A stretch of DNA of 64,000 nucleotides from the NCBI RefSeq assembly GCF_900113865.1, contig NZ_FOQY01000001.1, forward strand, positions 318,877-382,876, in the 5' to 3' direction. The DNA is from Streptosporangium canum. GTDB lineage: Bacteria > Actinomycetota > Actinomycetes > Streptosporangiales > Streptosporangiaceae. Shown piece after piece: positions 25,516 through 33,471 of this stretch; within the stretch, counting starts at the first letter, position 1, and every line of letters begins with the position of its first letter. Below the pieces are notes generated by a model. It saw only the letters and a program-made list of their open reading frames with translations. It was not told where the DNA came from and did not search any database. A program made the translations under genes and the position numbers.

Positions 25516-26573
25516 GGCGCGTCGGCATCCGCTGCGACGCGGGCGTCGGCCGCGGCGTCGGCCACCTGATGCGCTGCCTGGCCCTGGCCGAGGAGCTGCG
25601 GGAGCGGCGGCTGGAGGTCGTCGTCCTCGGCGACATGGGCGGGCTGGAGTGGGCCGCGGAGCAGCTGGCCCGGCGCGGCCTGAGACTGCTCCCCGGACCG
25701 GGCGACGCGGCGGCCATGGTCCGGGCCGCCCGCCGCCTCGCGCTCGACGCCGTGGTCGTCGACTCCTACGATCTCGACCCCCGCTGCTCGGGAGCGCTCC
25801 GCCGGGCCGGGGTGCGGGTGCTGGCCGTCGTCGACGACGACGACCGCGGCCAGGACGCCGACATCTACCTGGACCAGAACCTCGGCGCCGAGCGCGGGCC
25901 CGGCCGCGCGCCCGCCGGATCGGTCCGGCTCGCCGGGGTGCGCTACGCCCTTCTCCGCGACGACGTACGGCGCCTGCGCCGGCGGGGGCCGATGGAGCCC
26001 GGACGGCCGGACGGCGTGCTGCCGCCGGGCGGGGGGCCGGTGGAGTCCGGGCGGCCACCTCGGGTGCTGTGCTTCTTCGGCGGCACCGACGCGGCCGGGG
26101 CGGCTCCCGTCGTGGTGGGAGAGCTCATCGCGACGGGCGTGCCGTTCCTGGCGACGGCCGTCACCCCGCGCGAGCGGGCGCTGGACCATCTCCGGCCGGC
26201 CGGCGGCCAGACGGTCCGACGGATCCCCCCCACCGACGACCTTCCCCGGCTGATCGCGGCGGCGGACCTCGTCGTCACGGCGGCGGGGAGCAGCATGTGG
26301 GAGCTCCTCTACCTGGGGAAGGCCGCCGCGCTCGTCTGGGTGGCGGCCAACCAGCGGCCGGGTTACGAGGAGGTGGTCTCGCGCGGGCTGGCCGCCGGGC
26401 TCGGGCACCTCGACGCCGTGGCCGGTACGGCCGGCCCCGCCCGCGCGTGCCTGCGGGACCTGCTCACCTCCGCGCGGGCCCGTGCGGAGCTCGGCGCGCG
26501 GGGGCCCGCGCTGGTCGACGGCGAAGGCAGGTCGAGGGTCGCCGACGCCCTGCTCTCCCTGATCTCCCTGTGA
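25512..26573 (+). CDS. pseG: UDP-2,4-diacetamido-2,4,6-trideoxy-altropyranose hydrolase
   Basis: A 353-aa GT-B-fold hydrolase that removes UDP before the PseI condensation. IRCDAGVGRGVGHLMRCLALAEEL is the signature N-terminus (the GxGHxxRC pattern). VDSYDLDP, VVDDDDRGQDADIYLDQN and LVVTAAGSSMWELLYLGKAA are typical PseG blocks. A Pro/Gly-rich insertion of about 25 residues near residue 155 is not usual for the family. Coupled to the SpsF-type gene by GTGA. Its TGA stop abuts the opposed stop of pseH with no base between. Confidence 0.9.
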   Translation: MRRVGIRCDAGVGRGVGHLMRCLALAEELRERRLEVVVLGDMGGLEWAAEQLARRGLRLLPGPGDAAAMVRAARRLALDAVVVDSYDLDPRCSGALRRAGVRVLAVVDDDDRGQDADIYLDQNLGAERGPGRAPAGSVRLAGVRYALLRDDVRRLRRRGPMEPGRPDGVLPPGGGPVESGRPPRVLCFFGGTDAAGAAPVVVGELIATGVPFLATAVTPRERALDHLRPAGGQTVRRIPPTDDLPRLIAAADLVVTAAGSSMWELLYLGKAAALVWVAANQRPGYEEVVSRGLAAGLGHLDAVAGTAGPARACLRDLLTSARARAELGARGPALVDGEGRSRVADALLSLISL

Positions 26574-27062
26574 TCACCTCGTCAGCTCCATGACGACGAC
26601 GGGCTCCCGGACACCGCCCACCTCGCGCGTGTAGGTGCCCACCTCGGTGAACCCGTGGCGGCGGTGCAGGGTCCTGACCGCCTCGTTACGGGCCAGCACC
26701 TCGCCGCGCAGCGTGCCGATCCCCAGCTCGGCGAAGGCGTACTCGATGGCCTCGGCCTCGATCCGCATCCAGGCGGCCAGCAGCTCGCCCCGCTCGCCGA
26801 GCCCGTCGACGTCGAGGTAGAAGCCCCATCCGGCCCGCCGCGCGCCGGCGTCGTGGTCGGAGATGTTCACCACTCCGCTCGGCACGCCGCCGTGCTCGTA
26901 GACGAGGATCCGGCGCGTGCCGTCCGCCATCGTCGTCCGCCACCACCTGCGGTGTTCGACCTCGCCGATCTCGTGGCCGGTGAAGCTGACCCCCCGCACA
27001 CGCGGGTGGTTGCGCCACCGCCGGATCATCTCGCACTCGCGCTCGACCGCTTCCCTGAGCAC
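26574..27062 (-). CDS. pseH: PseH-like N-acetyltransferase
   Basis: A 162-aa GNAT enzyme. RRWRNHPRVRG, HRRWWRTTM and RRAGWGFYLDVDGLGERGELLAAW fit the PseH branch, which acylates the 4-amino group of the UDP sugar made by PseC. GEVLARNEAVRTLHRRHGFTEVGTYTREV is the acyl-CoA-binding end. GTG start, 5 bp after the stop of the FkbH-like gene, so it is made together with an acyl carrier protein and an FkbH-like enzyme. That arrangement raises the possibility that the acyl donor is not plain acetyl-CoA. Confidence 0.8.
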   Translation of the reverse strand: MLREAVERECEMIRRWRNHPRVRGVSFTGHEIGEVEHRRWWRTTMADGTRRILVYEHGGVPSGVVNISDHDAGARRAGWGFYLDVDGLGERGELLAAWMRIEAEAIEYAFAELGIGTLRGEVLARNEAVRTLHRRHGFTEVGTYTREVGGVREPVVVMELTR

Positions 27063-27067
27063 GGCGG

Positions 27068-28117
27068 TCAGCCGGTCCGTACCGTGAGGTACGCGGGAGG
27101 GTCCTGGATGCGGCCGAGGTCGGACTCCAGGATCCGGAGCTCGCCCCGGGCCCCCACCTCCTGGAAACCCGCGAAGCGGTAGGTCACGAACATCACCCGG
27201 TTGCGGTCGTTGGGCAGGAACTCCGCCTGGAGCCGTACTCCGGCGTCCCGTGCCAGGCGCATGACGTGGTTCAGCAGGACCGTCCCGACGCCCCGGGACA
27301 TCACCCGGCAGGACATCAGCAGGAGCTTGAGGGTCCAGATCTCGGCTCCGCGCTCGACGAGAGCGAGGCCGATCTTCCCGTAGGAGCCGAACCTGTCCTC
27401 AAGGCCGGCCACCAGCAGCAGGTGGCCGGAGGACCGCGCGAACGCGCTCAGCTCCTCGTAGGAGTAGGTGACGCCGGTGGAGTTGAGCTGGTTGGTCCGG
27501 ACGCTGAGCTCCTCGGCCCGCCGGAGGTCGGCCTCCGCCGCCGCGGAGATCGAGAAGGTCATGTCGAGGGTGGCCAGGAAGTCGTCGCTCGTCCCGCCGA
27601 ACTCGCGCTCGGCGGCGTCCCTGAGCTCGGACCCCATATACATGGAGCGCCGGTTGCGGGAGTCCTCGGTGACGAACCTCGGCGTGAAGACCGGCATCTC
27701 CGGAATCCTCACCACCTCGTCGGCGTCCAGGCAGAGCACCTGGGGATGGCTGAAGGCGACCTCCTCCCGCTCGAAGGGCTGGTCGTCGATGAGGGCCAGC
27801 GTGTCGATCCCGATGTTCAGGGACTTCGCGATGGCCGCCACGGACTCGGACTTGGAGTTCCAGCCGATCTGCGGGGCGAGGAAGTAGTCGCGCAGGCCGA
27901 ACCGCTCCAGCTGCTCGATGGCGGCCGGGCCGTGGTTCCTGCTGGCGATCGACTGCAGGATTCCCCGCTCGTCGAGCACCCTGACGACCTCCGCGACCCC
28001 GGGCCGGAGCGTGACCTCCCCGTCCTCCAGGAGGACGCCGTCCCACAGGGTGTTGTCCAGGTCCCAGACGACGCACTTGATCGGGCCGGTCCCCCGCCCC
28101 TCGACGCCCGCGGTCAT
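27068..28117 (-). CDS. FkbH-like HAD-superfamily protein
   Basis: A 349-aa two-part protein. Residues 12-150 are a HAD-IIIC phosphatase domain with the DLDNTLWDG motif (DxDxT nucleophile) and LIDDQPFEREEV. Residues 180-349 are the GNAT-like second domain of FkbH proteins, with TNQLNSTGVTYSYEEL and the conserved LLMSCRVMSRGVG containing a Cys. In polyketide pathways such enzymes take a phosphoglycerate, dephosphorylate it and load glyceryl onto an ACP. Here its ATG overlaps the stop of an ACP gene (ATGA) and it sits beside pseH, not a polyketide synthase. A role in making an ACP-bound acyl group for the nonulosonate is the leading inference. Confidence 0.85.
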   Translation of the reverse strand: MTAGVEGRGTGPIKCVVWDLDNTLWDGVLLEDGEVTLRPGVAEVVRVLDERGILQSIASRNHGPAAIEQLERFGLRDYFLAPQIGWNSKSESVAAIAKSLNIGIDTLALIDDQPFEREEVAFSHPQVLCLDADEVVRIPEMPVFTPRFVTEDSRNRRSMYMGSELRDAAEREFGGTSDDFLATLDMTFSISAAAEADLRRAEELSVRTNQLNSTGVTYSYEELSAFARSSGHLLLVAGLEDRFGSYGKIGLALVERGAEIWTLKLLLMSCRVMSRGVGTVLLNHVMRLARDAGVRLQAEFLPNDRNRVMFVTYRFAGFQEVGARGELRILESDLGRIQDPPAYLTVRTG

Positions 28118-28380
28118 GCGGGCACCGCCCCCGTCCTCGGGCCGGCGGAGATCCGCCGGACCAGCGCGGCCATGGAGCGGACGCTGCGGAAGTTGTCCAT
28201 GTGGAGCTCGTCGTTGGGCACCGTCACCTCGAAGGTCCGCTCGACGAACATCACGACCTCCATCGCGAACATCGAGTCGACGAACCCCAGGGCGAAGATG
28301 TCGTCGTCGTCGGTCCAGCTCCGGCCGGGGAAGCGCGGCTCGATGAACGCCCTGATCTGCGTGTCGATATGATCTTGCAC
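28114..28380 (-). CDS. Acyl carrier protein
   Basis: An 88-aa ACP. GFVDSMFAMEVVMFVERTFEV contains the phosphopantetheine attachment Ser in the DSM motif, and helix III follows (MDNFRSVRSMAALVRRI). Acidic first helix and length are standard. I prefer the GTG at 28380, which has GAAAGGG 8 nt before it; a GTG at 28401 would add seven residues but has no ribosome site. It is the first gene of the ACP - FkbH-like - pseH operon. No ketosynthase or phosphopantetheinyl transferase is nearby, so it is a free-standing carrier that must be activated by a housekeeping transferase. Confidence 0.85.
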   Translation of the reverse strand: MQDHIDTQIRAFIEPRFPGRSWTDDDDIFALGFVDSMFAMEVVMFVERTFEVTVPNDELHMDNFRSVRSMAALVRRISAGPRTGAVPA

Positions 28381-28421
28381 CGATTTCGCCCTTTCGGTCA
28401 CGGCAGGCAGCGGAGTAGCTC

Positions 28422-28450
28422 ACAGTATCGTCGCGACAGCGTAGTGTAAC
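28422..28450 (-). promoter_or_regulatory. Possible promoter of the ACP-FkbH-pseH operon
   Basis: On the minus strand GTTACA (28450-28445) and TACTGT (28427-28422) are 17 bp apart. This fits an actinobacterial housekeeping promoter and would give a leader of about 35 nt to the GTG at 28380. The rest of the 266-bp gap up to 28646 shows nothing else clear. Confidence 0.35.
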
Positions 28451-28646
28451 GGCACGATGCGTGAGAGGCTGCCCGCCCATGTGCCCGTCGGGCCTGCGGC
28501 CACCGACCTGTCGGACGTGCTCGGCTCGCGGAGCGTGAAGCCCGGGACGGAGCCCTGCCCGCCGTGGCCCCGTCCAGCCGGTGGCCTATCGGTCAGCAGG
28601 CGGCCGCCGCCAGAACGCCACCCACCGGAGGCGATGGGACGACGTC

Positions 28647-29036
28647 CTAACGGTGCGGGCCGCCACCAGCCTCGAAGAAGTGTTTGGCGTCGCCGAACAG
28701 GTCTCCCAGGTCGACGCCCGAGGCGGCGCCCAGGTCGCCCGTCAGCGTGGCCCTCGCCTCGCTCGCGGCCTGCTCGGCCTTGTGGATCGCCTCAAGCACC
28801 GCGTCGCCGAGCGTCACGCCGTCATGCCGCCGCTTGCTCAACTGGCTGATGTCGAGGGCCAGCAGGTTCCCCGAGGCGTCCACGGTCGCCGTGATCCCAC
28901 CCCTGTCGACCTCGCCGGTGAACTCCCGCGTGGCCCACTGCTCCGCCGTCGCCCCGGTCTCGGCCAGAGCCGCCGACCGTCGCTCCAGCCGCTCCAGCCG
29001 CTCTGTGAACATCCGCAGTCTGTCCGTCTCATCCAT
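28647..29036 (-). CDS. YbaB/EbfC-like protein
   Basis: A 129-aa protein with the helix-strand-helix pattern of the YbaB/EbfC family: an N-terminal amphipathic helix (RLRMFTERLERLERRSAAL), a central sheet (GGITATVDASGNLLALDIS) and a long C-terminal helix (LGDAVLEAIHKAEQAASEARATL). YbaB proteins bind DNA, but members in type VII secretion loci (EspL of mycobacteria) act as cytosolic partners of secreted proteins. It is the last gene of a four-gene operon that also has a second YbaB-like gene 2 bp upstream and a WXG-motif membrane protein, so the secretion-partner reading is favoured. Confidence 0.75.
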   Translation of the reverse strand: MDETDRLRMFTERLERLERRSAALAETGATAEQWATREFTGEVDRGGITATVDASGNLLALDISQLSKRRHDGVTLGDAVLEAIHKAEQAASEARATLTGDLGAASGVDLGDLFGDAKHFFEAGGGPHR

Positions 29037-29038
29037 GC

Positions 29039-29419
29039 CTAGCCCTCCCGCAGAAACGCGTCGAGGTAGGGCGCGAACGAATCGTCGTCCGGGTCGGGCC
29101 GCGGCCGGCCACCGTTCAGCCTGTCCAGGACCTCGTCCAGCCCTTCCGCCGCGGCCTGGCGCGCCGCGCCGACCGCGTCCAGCACGGCCTGGCTCAGCGC
29201 CACATGGTCGAGATCACGCATCGCCCGGGGGTCGATGCGCACGCGCAGGAGCCGCGCCGAGCCCGTCACCGTGGCCACCACCCGGCCACTGCTGTCGGCA
29301 CCTGTCACCTTGCGCTCGTCGAGCTCTCGCATCCCGTCTGCGAACGTGTCGGCCGCGCGCTCGACCTCGCGGGACAACCGCAGGAGGTCCTCCTCGTCGC
29401 CCGCGCCGATGTGCGTCAC
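29039..29419 (-). CDS. Second YbaB/EbfC-like protein
   Basis: A 126-aa protein with the same architecture as its neighbour: helix (EEDLLRLSREVERAADTF), strands (SGRVVATVTGSARLLRVRID) and helix (ALSQAVLDAVGAARQAAAEGLDEVLDRL), followed by an acidic tail. The two are diverged paralogues and could form a heterodimer. The ATG overlaps the stop of the WXG-motif membrane protein gene (ATGA). Confidence 0.75.
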   Translation of the reverse strand: MTHIGAGDEEDLLRLSREVERAADTFADGMRELDERKVTGADSSGRVVATVTGSARLLRVRIDPRAMRDLDHVALSQAVLDAVGAARQAAAEGLDEVLDRLNGGRPRPDPDDDSFAPYLDAFLREG

Positions 29420-30294
29420 TGGCTTTCCTTGGTGACGGGCACCCAGAAGTTGGGGTCGTAGCCCATCGGCTTCAGGTGCAATTTTTCACCCAAGTTGAAG
29501 AGCCCCCGGAGTTCGAAGATCTTATGGCCGAGGGTTTCCAGTTTGCCGTCGAGTACTTTGATCTTGGCGACGAACTCCCCTATCAGGCTCCAGAGCAGCT
29601 TGATGACCACGAGGCTGGCCGCCCCCAGGGCCATCCGGCCGGCCATGGTCGCCCTGAACGGCAGGAGCAACGTGAAGAAGCCGACGGACCCGACCAGCAG
29701 CTCGCCGAGCTTCATGTCGTAGTCCATGACATCCCAGGCCAGGCTGGACAGGATGCCGCTCACCTCGGTGGCGATACGGCCGAGCTCGTCGAACATGCCG
29801 ATCAACTCGAATCGGAGATACCGCTGGACCGTTTCGGACGCGTGCCCCTTCCAGTACGGCGAGACCTCACTGAAGTAAGTGATCCACACGTCCCAGGCGC
29901 TGAGCTTGAGATCGCCCAGCATTTCGTTCCACCTATTCCGATCGTCGAAGAACTTCCCGGGATCGGCCATGTGCCTGATGGCGTAAAGTGCCAGCGCGCC
30001 GCCTACCGCGAGGAGACCGGCCCCGGCGCACCCCGTAAGGAACGGCCGCTTGCTGGCATTGACCGTGGTCATCAATCTCTCGAAGAACTTCGGATCCGCC
30101 TTGATCTGGGTGGCCTTGGCCCACTCGGCTTCCCGGAGAGCCATCCGCTGCTGAGCTTGCCAGCCAATCCTGTCCCGCTCAATGAGCTCGCCGACCCTGG
30201 CCCTCTCAGCCCTGGCGGCGCTCGCAGCTTCAAGCCGCGCTGCGCGATTACGTAGTACTTCGTTGTTGGGCTGATTGCCCGAGGGTGGCGGCAT
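29416..30294 (-). CDS. WXG-motif membrane protein, type VII secretion-like
   Basis: A 292-aa protein. Residues 15-60 are a charged helix (RAARLEAASAARAERARVGEL). Residues 83-107 are a membrane helix (FLTGCAGAGLLAVGGALALYAI). A helical segment with YWKGHASETVQRYL around residue 156 matches the W-x-G turn of WXG100 proteins. Two more hydrophobic helices follow near residues 205-250. It ends with a short polar tail. WXG100 proteins are small secreted helix pairs; here the motif sits inside a larger membrane protein, which is unusual. The ATG has AAGGAGG 5 nt before it. The gene is in an operon with two YbaB-like genes. Confidence 0.65.
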   Translation of the reverse strand: MPPPSGNQPNNEVLRNRAARLEAASAARAERARVGELIERDRIGWQAQQRMALREAEWAKATQIKADPKFFERLMTTVNASKRPFLTGCAGAGLLAVGGALALYAIRHMADPGKFFDDRNRWNEMLGDLKLSAWDVWITYFSEVSPYWKGHASETVQRYLRFELIGMFDELGRIATEVSGILSSLAWDVMDYDMKLGELLVGSVGFFTLLLPFRATMAGRMALGAASLVVIKLLWSLIGEFVAKIKVLDGKLETLGHKIFELRGLFNLGEKLHLKPMGYDPNFWVPVTKESQ

Positions 30295-30305
30295 CTAGAC
30301 CTCCT

Positions 30306-30926
30306 TCACCGGTTGATCTGATCGGCGGCGTTTCCAGCGTCCTCGTTGGCGTCGCGGTACGTCCTTGCCACGCGGATGAGGTTTGGCGCGTCTTCCCCGA
30401 GCACTCGCTGCAGGGTTCCCGCGGCTGCGACCCATTCCCCGATGTAACCGTTGAGCTTGTTGACAAAAGGCGCAGCTCTGTCGGGGATGCCGAACAGCGG
30501 GTTCCAATGGTCGACCATGGGGGCCTTGGCCTTGAGCTTGCCGACGTTCGCCTCGGCCTCAAGCATCACGTTGGCGAATACGACGATCTTGTCGGTCCAC
30601 GCCTCGTAGCCGTCCTTGTCATCCGGTGCAGACTCGGCGGGCTGGGCCGGGGTGGGAACGTGGTCTTTCGGCTCAGGCCAAATGGGGCTGCGCCCCTTGC
30701 GGTCCAGTCTGTCTTTCGGCAGGCACGGGCGGATCAGGCACGGGGGGTCGTGCGGGCACGAGGGTTGACCCGATGGAGAAGGGCTCGGGCTGCCAGTCGA
30801 CGGGCTCGGTGACGGACCGGGCGTCCCGGAGCCACTCGGCGACGGACCGGGCGTCCCGGAGCCACTCGGCGAAGGACTCGCAGATGAGTCCGGATATGTC
30901 GGGCTTGGAGAGACGCCGTCGGACAC
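30306..30926 (-). CDS. Ser/Pro-rich protein with C-terminal helical domain
   Basis: No family recognised. In the chosen reading (206 aa) residues 1-70 are Ser/Pro/Gly/Thr-rich with a 10-residue tandem repeat. A Cys pair (CPHDPPCLIRPC) and a charged linker follow. The last 110 residues are a predicted helical domain (YEAWTDKIVVFANVMLEAEANVGKL, VNKLNGYIGEWVAAAGTLQRVL) like those of ESX-secreted proteins. GTG at 30926 has GAAGG 8 nt before it; the frame stays open to a TTG at 31061, which has no ribosome site. It is first in the operon with the WXG-motif and YbaB-like genes, 11 bp ahead of the next start. Confidence 0.6.
   Translation of the reverse strand: MSDGVSPSPTYPDSSASPSPSGSGTPGPSPSGSGTPGPSPSPSTGSPSPSPSGQPSCPHDPPCLIRPCLPKDRLDRKGRSPIWPEPKDHVPTPAQPAESAPDDKDGYEAWTDKIVVFANVMLEAEANVGKLKAKAPMVDHWNPLFGIPDRAAPFVNKLNGYIGEWVAAAGTLQRVLGEDAPNLIRVARTYRDANEDAGNAADQINR
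30811..30870 (-). repeat. Perfect 30-bp direct repeat
   Basis: The units 30811-30840 and 30841-30870 are identical over 30 bp. They encode the decapeptide repeat SPSGSGTPGP in the Ser/Pro-rich protein. Perfect identity suggests recent slippage. Confidence 0.9.
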
Positions 30927-31191
30927 TCGATACACCTTCCATGCGCTCGGCGGGTTGAACGACAGCCCTCGGTGCAGGCGGCCGGCCGGCGGAGGATGTG
31001 GCGTCCGGGAGGCACCGGGGACGAGTGCCTTCTCTCCACCGGTGCGATCGGCAAAGATCAAGACTCAATGTAGGGGATGGAGCTCATTGGCGTCCACGAA
31101 AGCACATTCGCCATATATGCGACACACAGCCCGTGAACCACCGACATGTCCCCGTGACCGATCGCGGGACGCCACGCGGACGGCGCGGCGC

Positions 31192-33471
31192 TCAGGAGGC
31201 GATCGAGTAGACGGCGAACGGGCCCTCCGCGTAGCGGAGCCGGGCGAACTCCCCGAGGTCCGGCGCGACCGGGGGGCGCCTGCTGTCGACCATCAGCCAG
31301 CGCACGCCGTAGCGTCGCGCCAGCAGGTCGACCGCCCGCGCGGTGGGGGCGGTGAAGACGACGTCGTTGGCCGCCAGCAGCTCCGCGTCCCAGAACGGGA
31401 CCGCGGCCATGGATTCCCGGTCGACGTCGGTCACCGACGCCAGCGTCCGCGCCGTGTATCCCCAGCCCTCGATCAGGACCCGCCTCTCGGTATAGCCAGA
31501 TATCCAGAAATGCCGGTTGTCACAGGAACCGGAGACGGTGAACCGGCAGTGGGCGTTGGTCGCGACGACGTCGTCCGCGTCCGAGTGGTCCCGCAGCCAG
31601 CGCGCGACCGCCACCCCTTCCGCCGGAATCTCCATCGTCTGAACCGGGACCCGGTAGGTCAGGCCGGCGACCACGGACTGGACCGCCGAGGGCGCCGAGA
31701 GCCCCGCGAGCAGCAGGAGTACGCCCGCCCGCCGCCACCGAAGCCGCCAGAGCAGGCAGAGCGCGGCGCCCACGACCGCGCACGGCACGATCACGGGCAG
31801 CACGAAGACGGTGATGAGAGCCGGACCGCCGAGCGCCGCGAGACCGGGCGGGGACTCCGGCCGCACCGCGGCGACCAGCAGTGCCACCGCGACACCGACC
31901 GCACCGCAGACGCACACCACCCGGACGCGCGACCGCCGGGGGACGGCCGCCAGGGCTGCCAGGATGCCGGCCGCGGCGGCGATCGACAGGTACGGCCTGG
32001 CCGCGGTGAGGAAGTACATCTGGCTCATGCCCGGGTGTCCGAGCACGATCACCGCGGCGACGCCGCCCAGCCCGATCCCCAGGAACAGCGTCAGCGCCCG
32101 GTCCGGCCCGGAGCCGGGAGCGGCCCGGCGCCCGAAGGCCCCCGCCCAGAGGGCGGCCCACCCCAGAAGGAAGACCAGGGAGAGCACCACGGGCGCGAAC
32201 CCGAGATCGCCGGCGCCGCTGCCGGGGACGGACCGCATGACGAACCTGACGGCCGTGGAGAACGGCGAGACCCGCAGCCCCTGCGAGGCCCCGCCGAAGA
32301 GGACGAGATGCGCGAACGCCAGCGTCACGAGGGTGAGGAGGCCGAGCGCCACCAGAGTGCGGTCCAGCCGCCTCGACCGCGTCCACTCCACCGCGGCGAG
32401 CAGGCAGAGACCGGCGGCCAGCAACGGGAGATAGGTGGCCTTCGCCCCCGCCAGCGCGGCGAGCAGCACGACCACCGGCACGAAGATCGATTTTCCCGGG
32501 GCCCGCCGTCCCAGCAGGGCGACCACCGGCAGGGTGAAAGCCGCGAAGAGCGCGGCTCCGAACGTCTGGGTGGGGCTCAGCCACGCCAGGGAGACGGTCG
32601 GCGGGCCTCCCGGGAAAACCGTCCCCGTCCAGGTGTAGGGGTCCAGCGGGCCGGCGAAGCAGGTGATGAGCAGCCCCAGGACGCCGGCCCGCCACGTCCC
32701 GGTGATCATGAAGGCCACGGCCGGGATGAGCACGACGGAGATCGCGATCATCGGAAGGACCGCGAGGCGGTACAGGAGCGTCTGGGCCTCGATCCCGGTC
32801 GCCCAGCTCGTGGCGGCCATGTCGGCGTGGACGAACCAGTGGTAGGACAGCGGCTCGCCCAGCACGTGGGGGGTGGTCGGCGGCAGATGGTTGCGCAGCT
32901 CGCCGACGAGCCCCAGGTGGAAGGGCATGTCGACGTACGGGTTCCCGTTCTCCGGCCATCGCAGGCCGTGGCCGCCGAAGAAGGTGAGGCCGCTGGAGAC
33001 GACGAGGAAGCAGAACACCGCGGCCATGGCGGCGGCGGCCCGGACCGGGATCCGCGGCTCGGTCGCGGTCCGCCAGTGGCGGCGCAGGCGGGGGTGAACG
33101 AGGAAGACCGCGATCACGGCCGGCGGGCCGAGCAGGATCAGTCCGGGATGGCCCACGGCGCGGACCACCAGGTAGAGCAGGATCTCCAGCGCGTATCCCA
33201 GCGCGGTGCCCGCGGCGAGGTCGACGGCCGGCGGGGACGGCAGCCGGGCGAGAGCACGCCAGAGCAGGGTCCCCGGGAGGGTGAGGCCGAACGCCACGTA
33301 GGCCGCGAAGAGCCCGATCGTCGCCGGCGGGGTGCCGTAGGCCAGCAACGTGCCGACGGTCACCGCCGCGGCGGCCGTACCCGGGACCACGGCGAGCAGC
33401 CGTGACCGTGGCCGCGGTCCCGGTGCCGCCTCACCGTGCTCCGCCCCCGCGGCCAGTGTCGCCGTATCCAT
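31192..33471 (-). CDS. Polytopic membrane protein, probable GT-C-type glycosyltransferase
   Basis: A 759-aa protein with about 13-15 hydrophobic helices over residues 25-590 and a C-terminal soluble domain of about 150 residues. The first large outside loop has ENGNPYVDMPFHLGLVGEL; an acidic residue there is the usual catalytic site of GT-C enzymes that use polyprenyl-phosphate sugars. The C-terminal part (IPAEGVAVARWLRDHSDADDVVATN, WGYTARTLASV) is typical of large actinobacterial membrane mannosyl- or arabinosyltransferase-like proteins. No exact family named. ATG at 33471. It may finish the surface polymer outside the membrane, given the neighbouring locus. Confidence 0.65.
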   Translation of the reverse strand: MDTATLAAGAEHGEAAPGPRPRSRLLAVVPGTAAAAVTVGTLLAYGTPPATIGLFAAYVAFGLTLPGTLLWRALARLPSPPAVDLAAGTALGYALEILLYLVVRAVGHPGLILLGPPAVIAVFLVHPRLRRHWRTATEPRIPVRAAAAMAAVFCFLVVSSGLTFFGGHGLRWPENGNPYVDMPFHLGLVGELRNHLPPTTPHVLGEPLSYHWFVHADMAATSWATGIEAQTLLYRLAVLPMIAISVVLIPAVAFMITGTWRAGVLGLLITCFAGPLDPYTWTGTVFPGGPPTVSLAWLSPTQTFGAALFAAFTLPVVALLGRRAPGKSIFVPVVVLLAALAGAKATYLPLLAAGLCLLAAVEWTRSRRLDRTLVALGLLTLVTLAFAHLVLFGGASQGLRVSPFSTAVRFVMRSVPGSGAGDLGFAPVVLSLVFLLGWAALWAGAFGRRAAPGSGPDRALTLFLGIGLGGVAAVIVLGHPGMSQMYFLTAARPYLSIAAAAGILAALAAVPRRSRVRVVCVCGAVGVAVALLVAAVRPESPPGLAALGGPALITVFVLPVIVPCAVVGAALCLLWRLRWRRAGVLLLLAGLSAPSAVQSVVAGLTYRVPVQTMEIPAEGVAVARWLRDHSDADDVVATNAHCRFTVSGSCDNRHFWISGYTERRVLIEGWGYTARTLASVTDVDRESMAAVPFWDAELLAANDVVFTAPTARAVDLLARRYGVRWLMVDSRRPPVAPDLGEFARLRYAEGPFAVYSIAS

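Noticed and set aside
5528-28401. Polyketide or nonribosomal peptide cluster, suggested by ACP, FkbH and SARP traces
   Set aside because: No ketosynthase, acyltransferase or adenylation domains occur anywhere in the window; the setting is glycopolymer synthesis.
29416-30926. Complete type VII secretion system
   Set aside because: No EccC, EccB, EccD, EccE or mycosin gene is present in the window, only accessory-like proteins.
30673-31068. Minus-strand frame with repeated AEWLRDARSV units
   Set aside because: It is the 30-bp repeat read in another frame; the overlapping Ser/Pro-rich frame continues into a plausible helical domain and is in operon phase.
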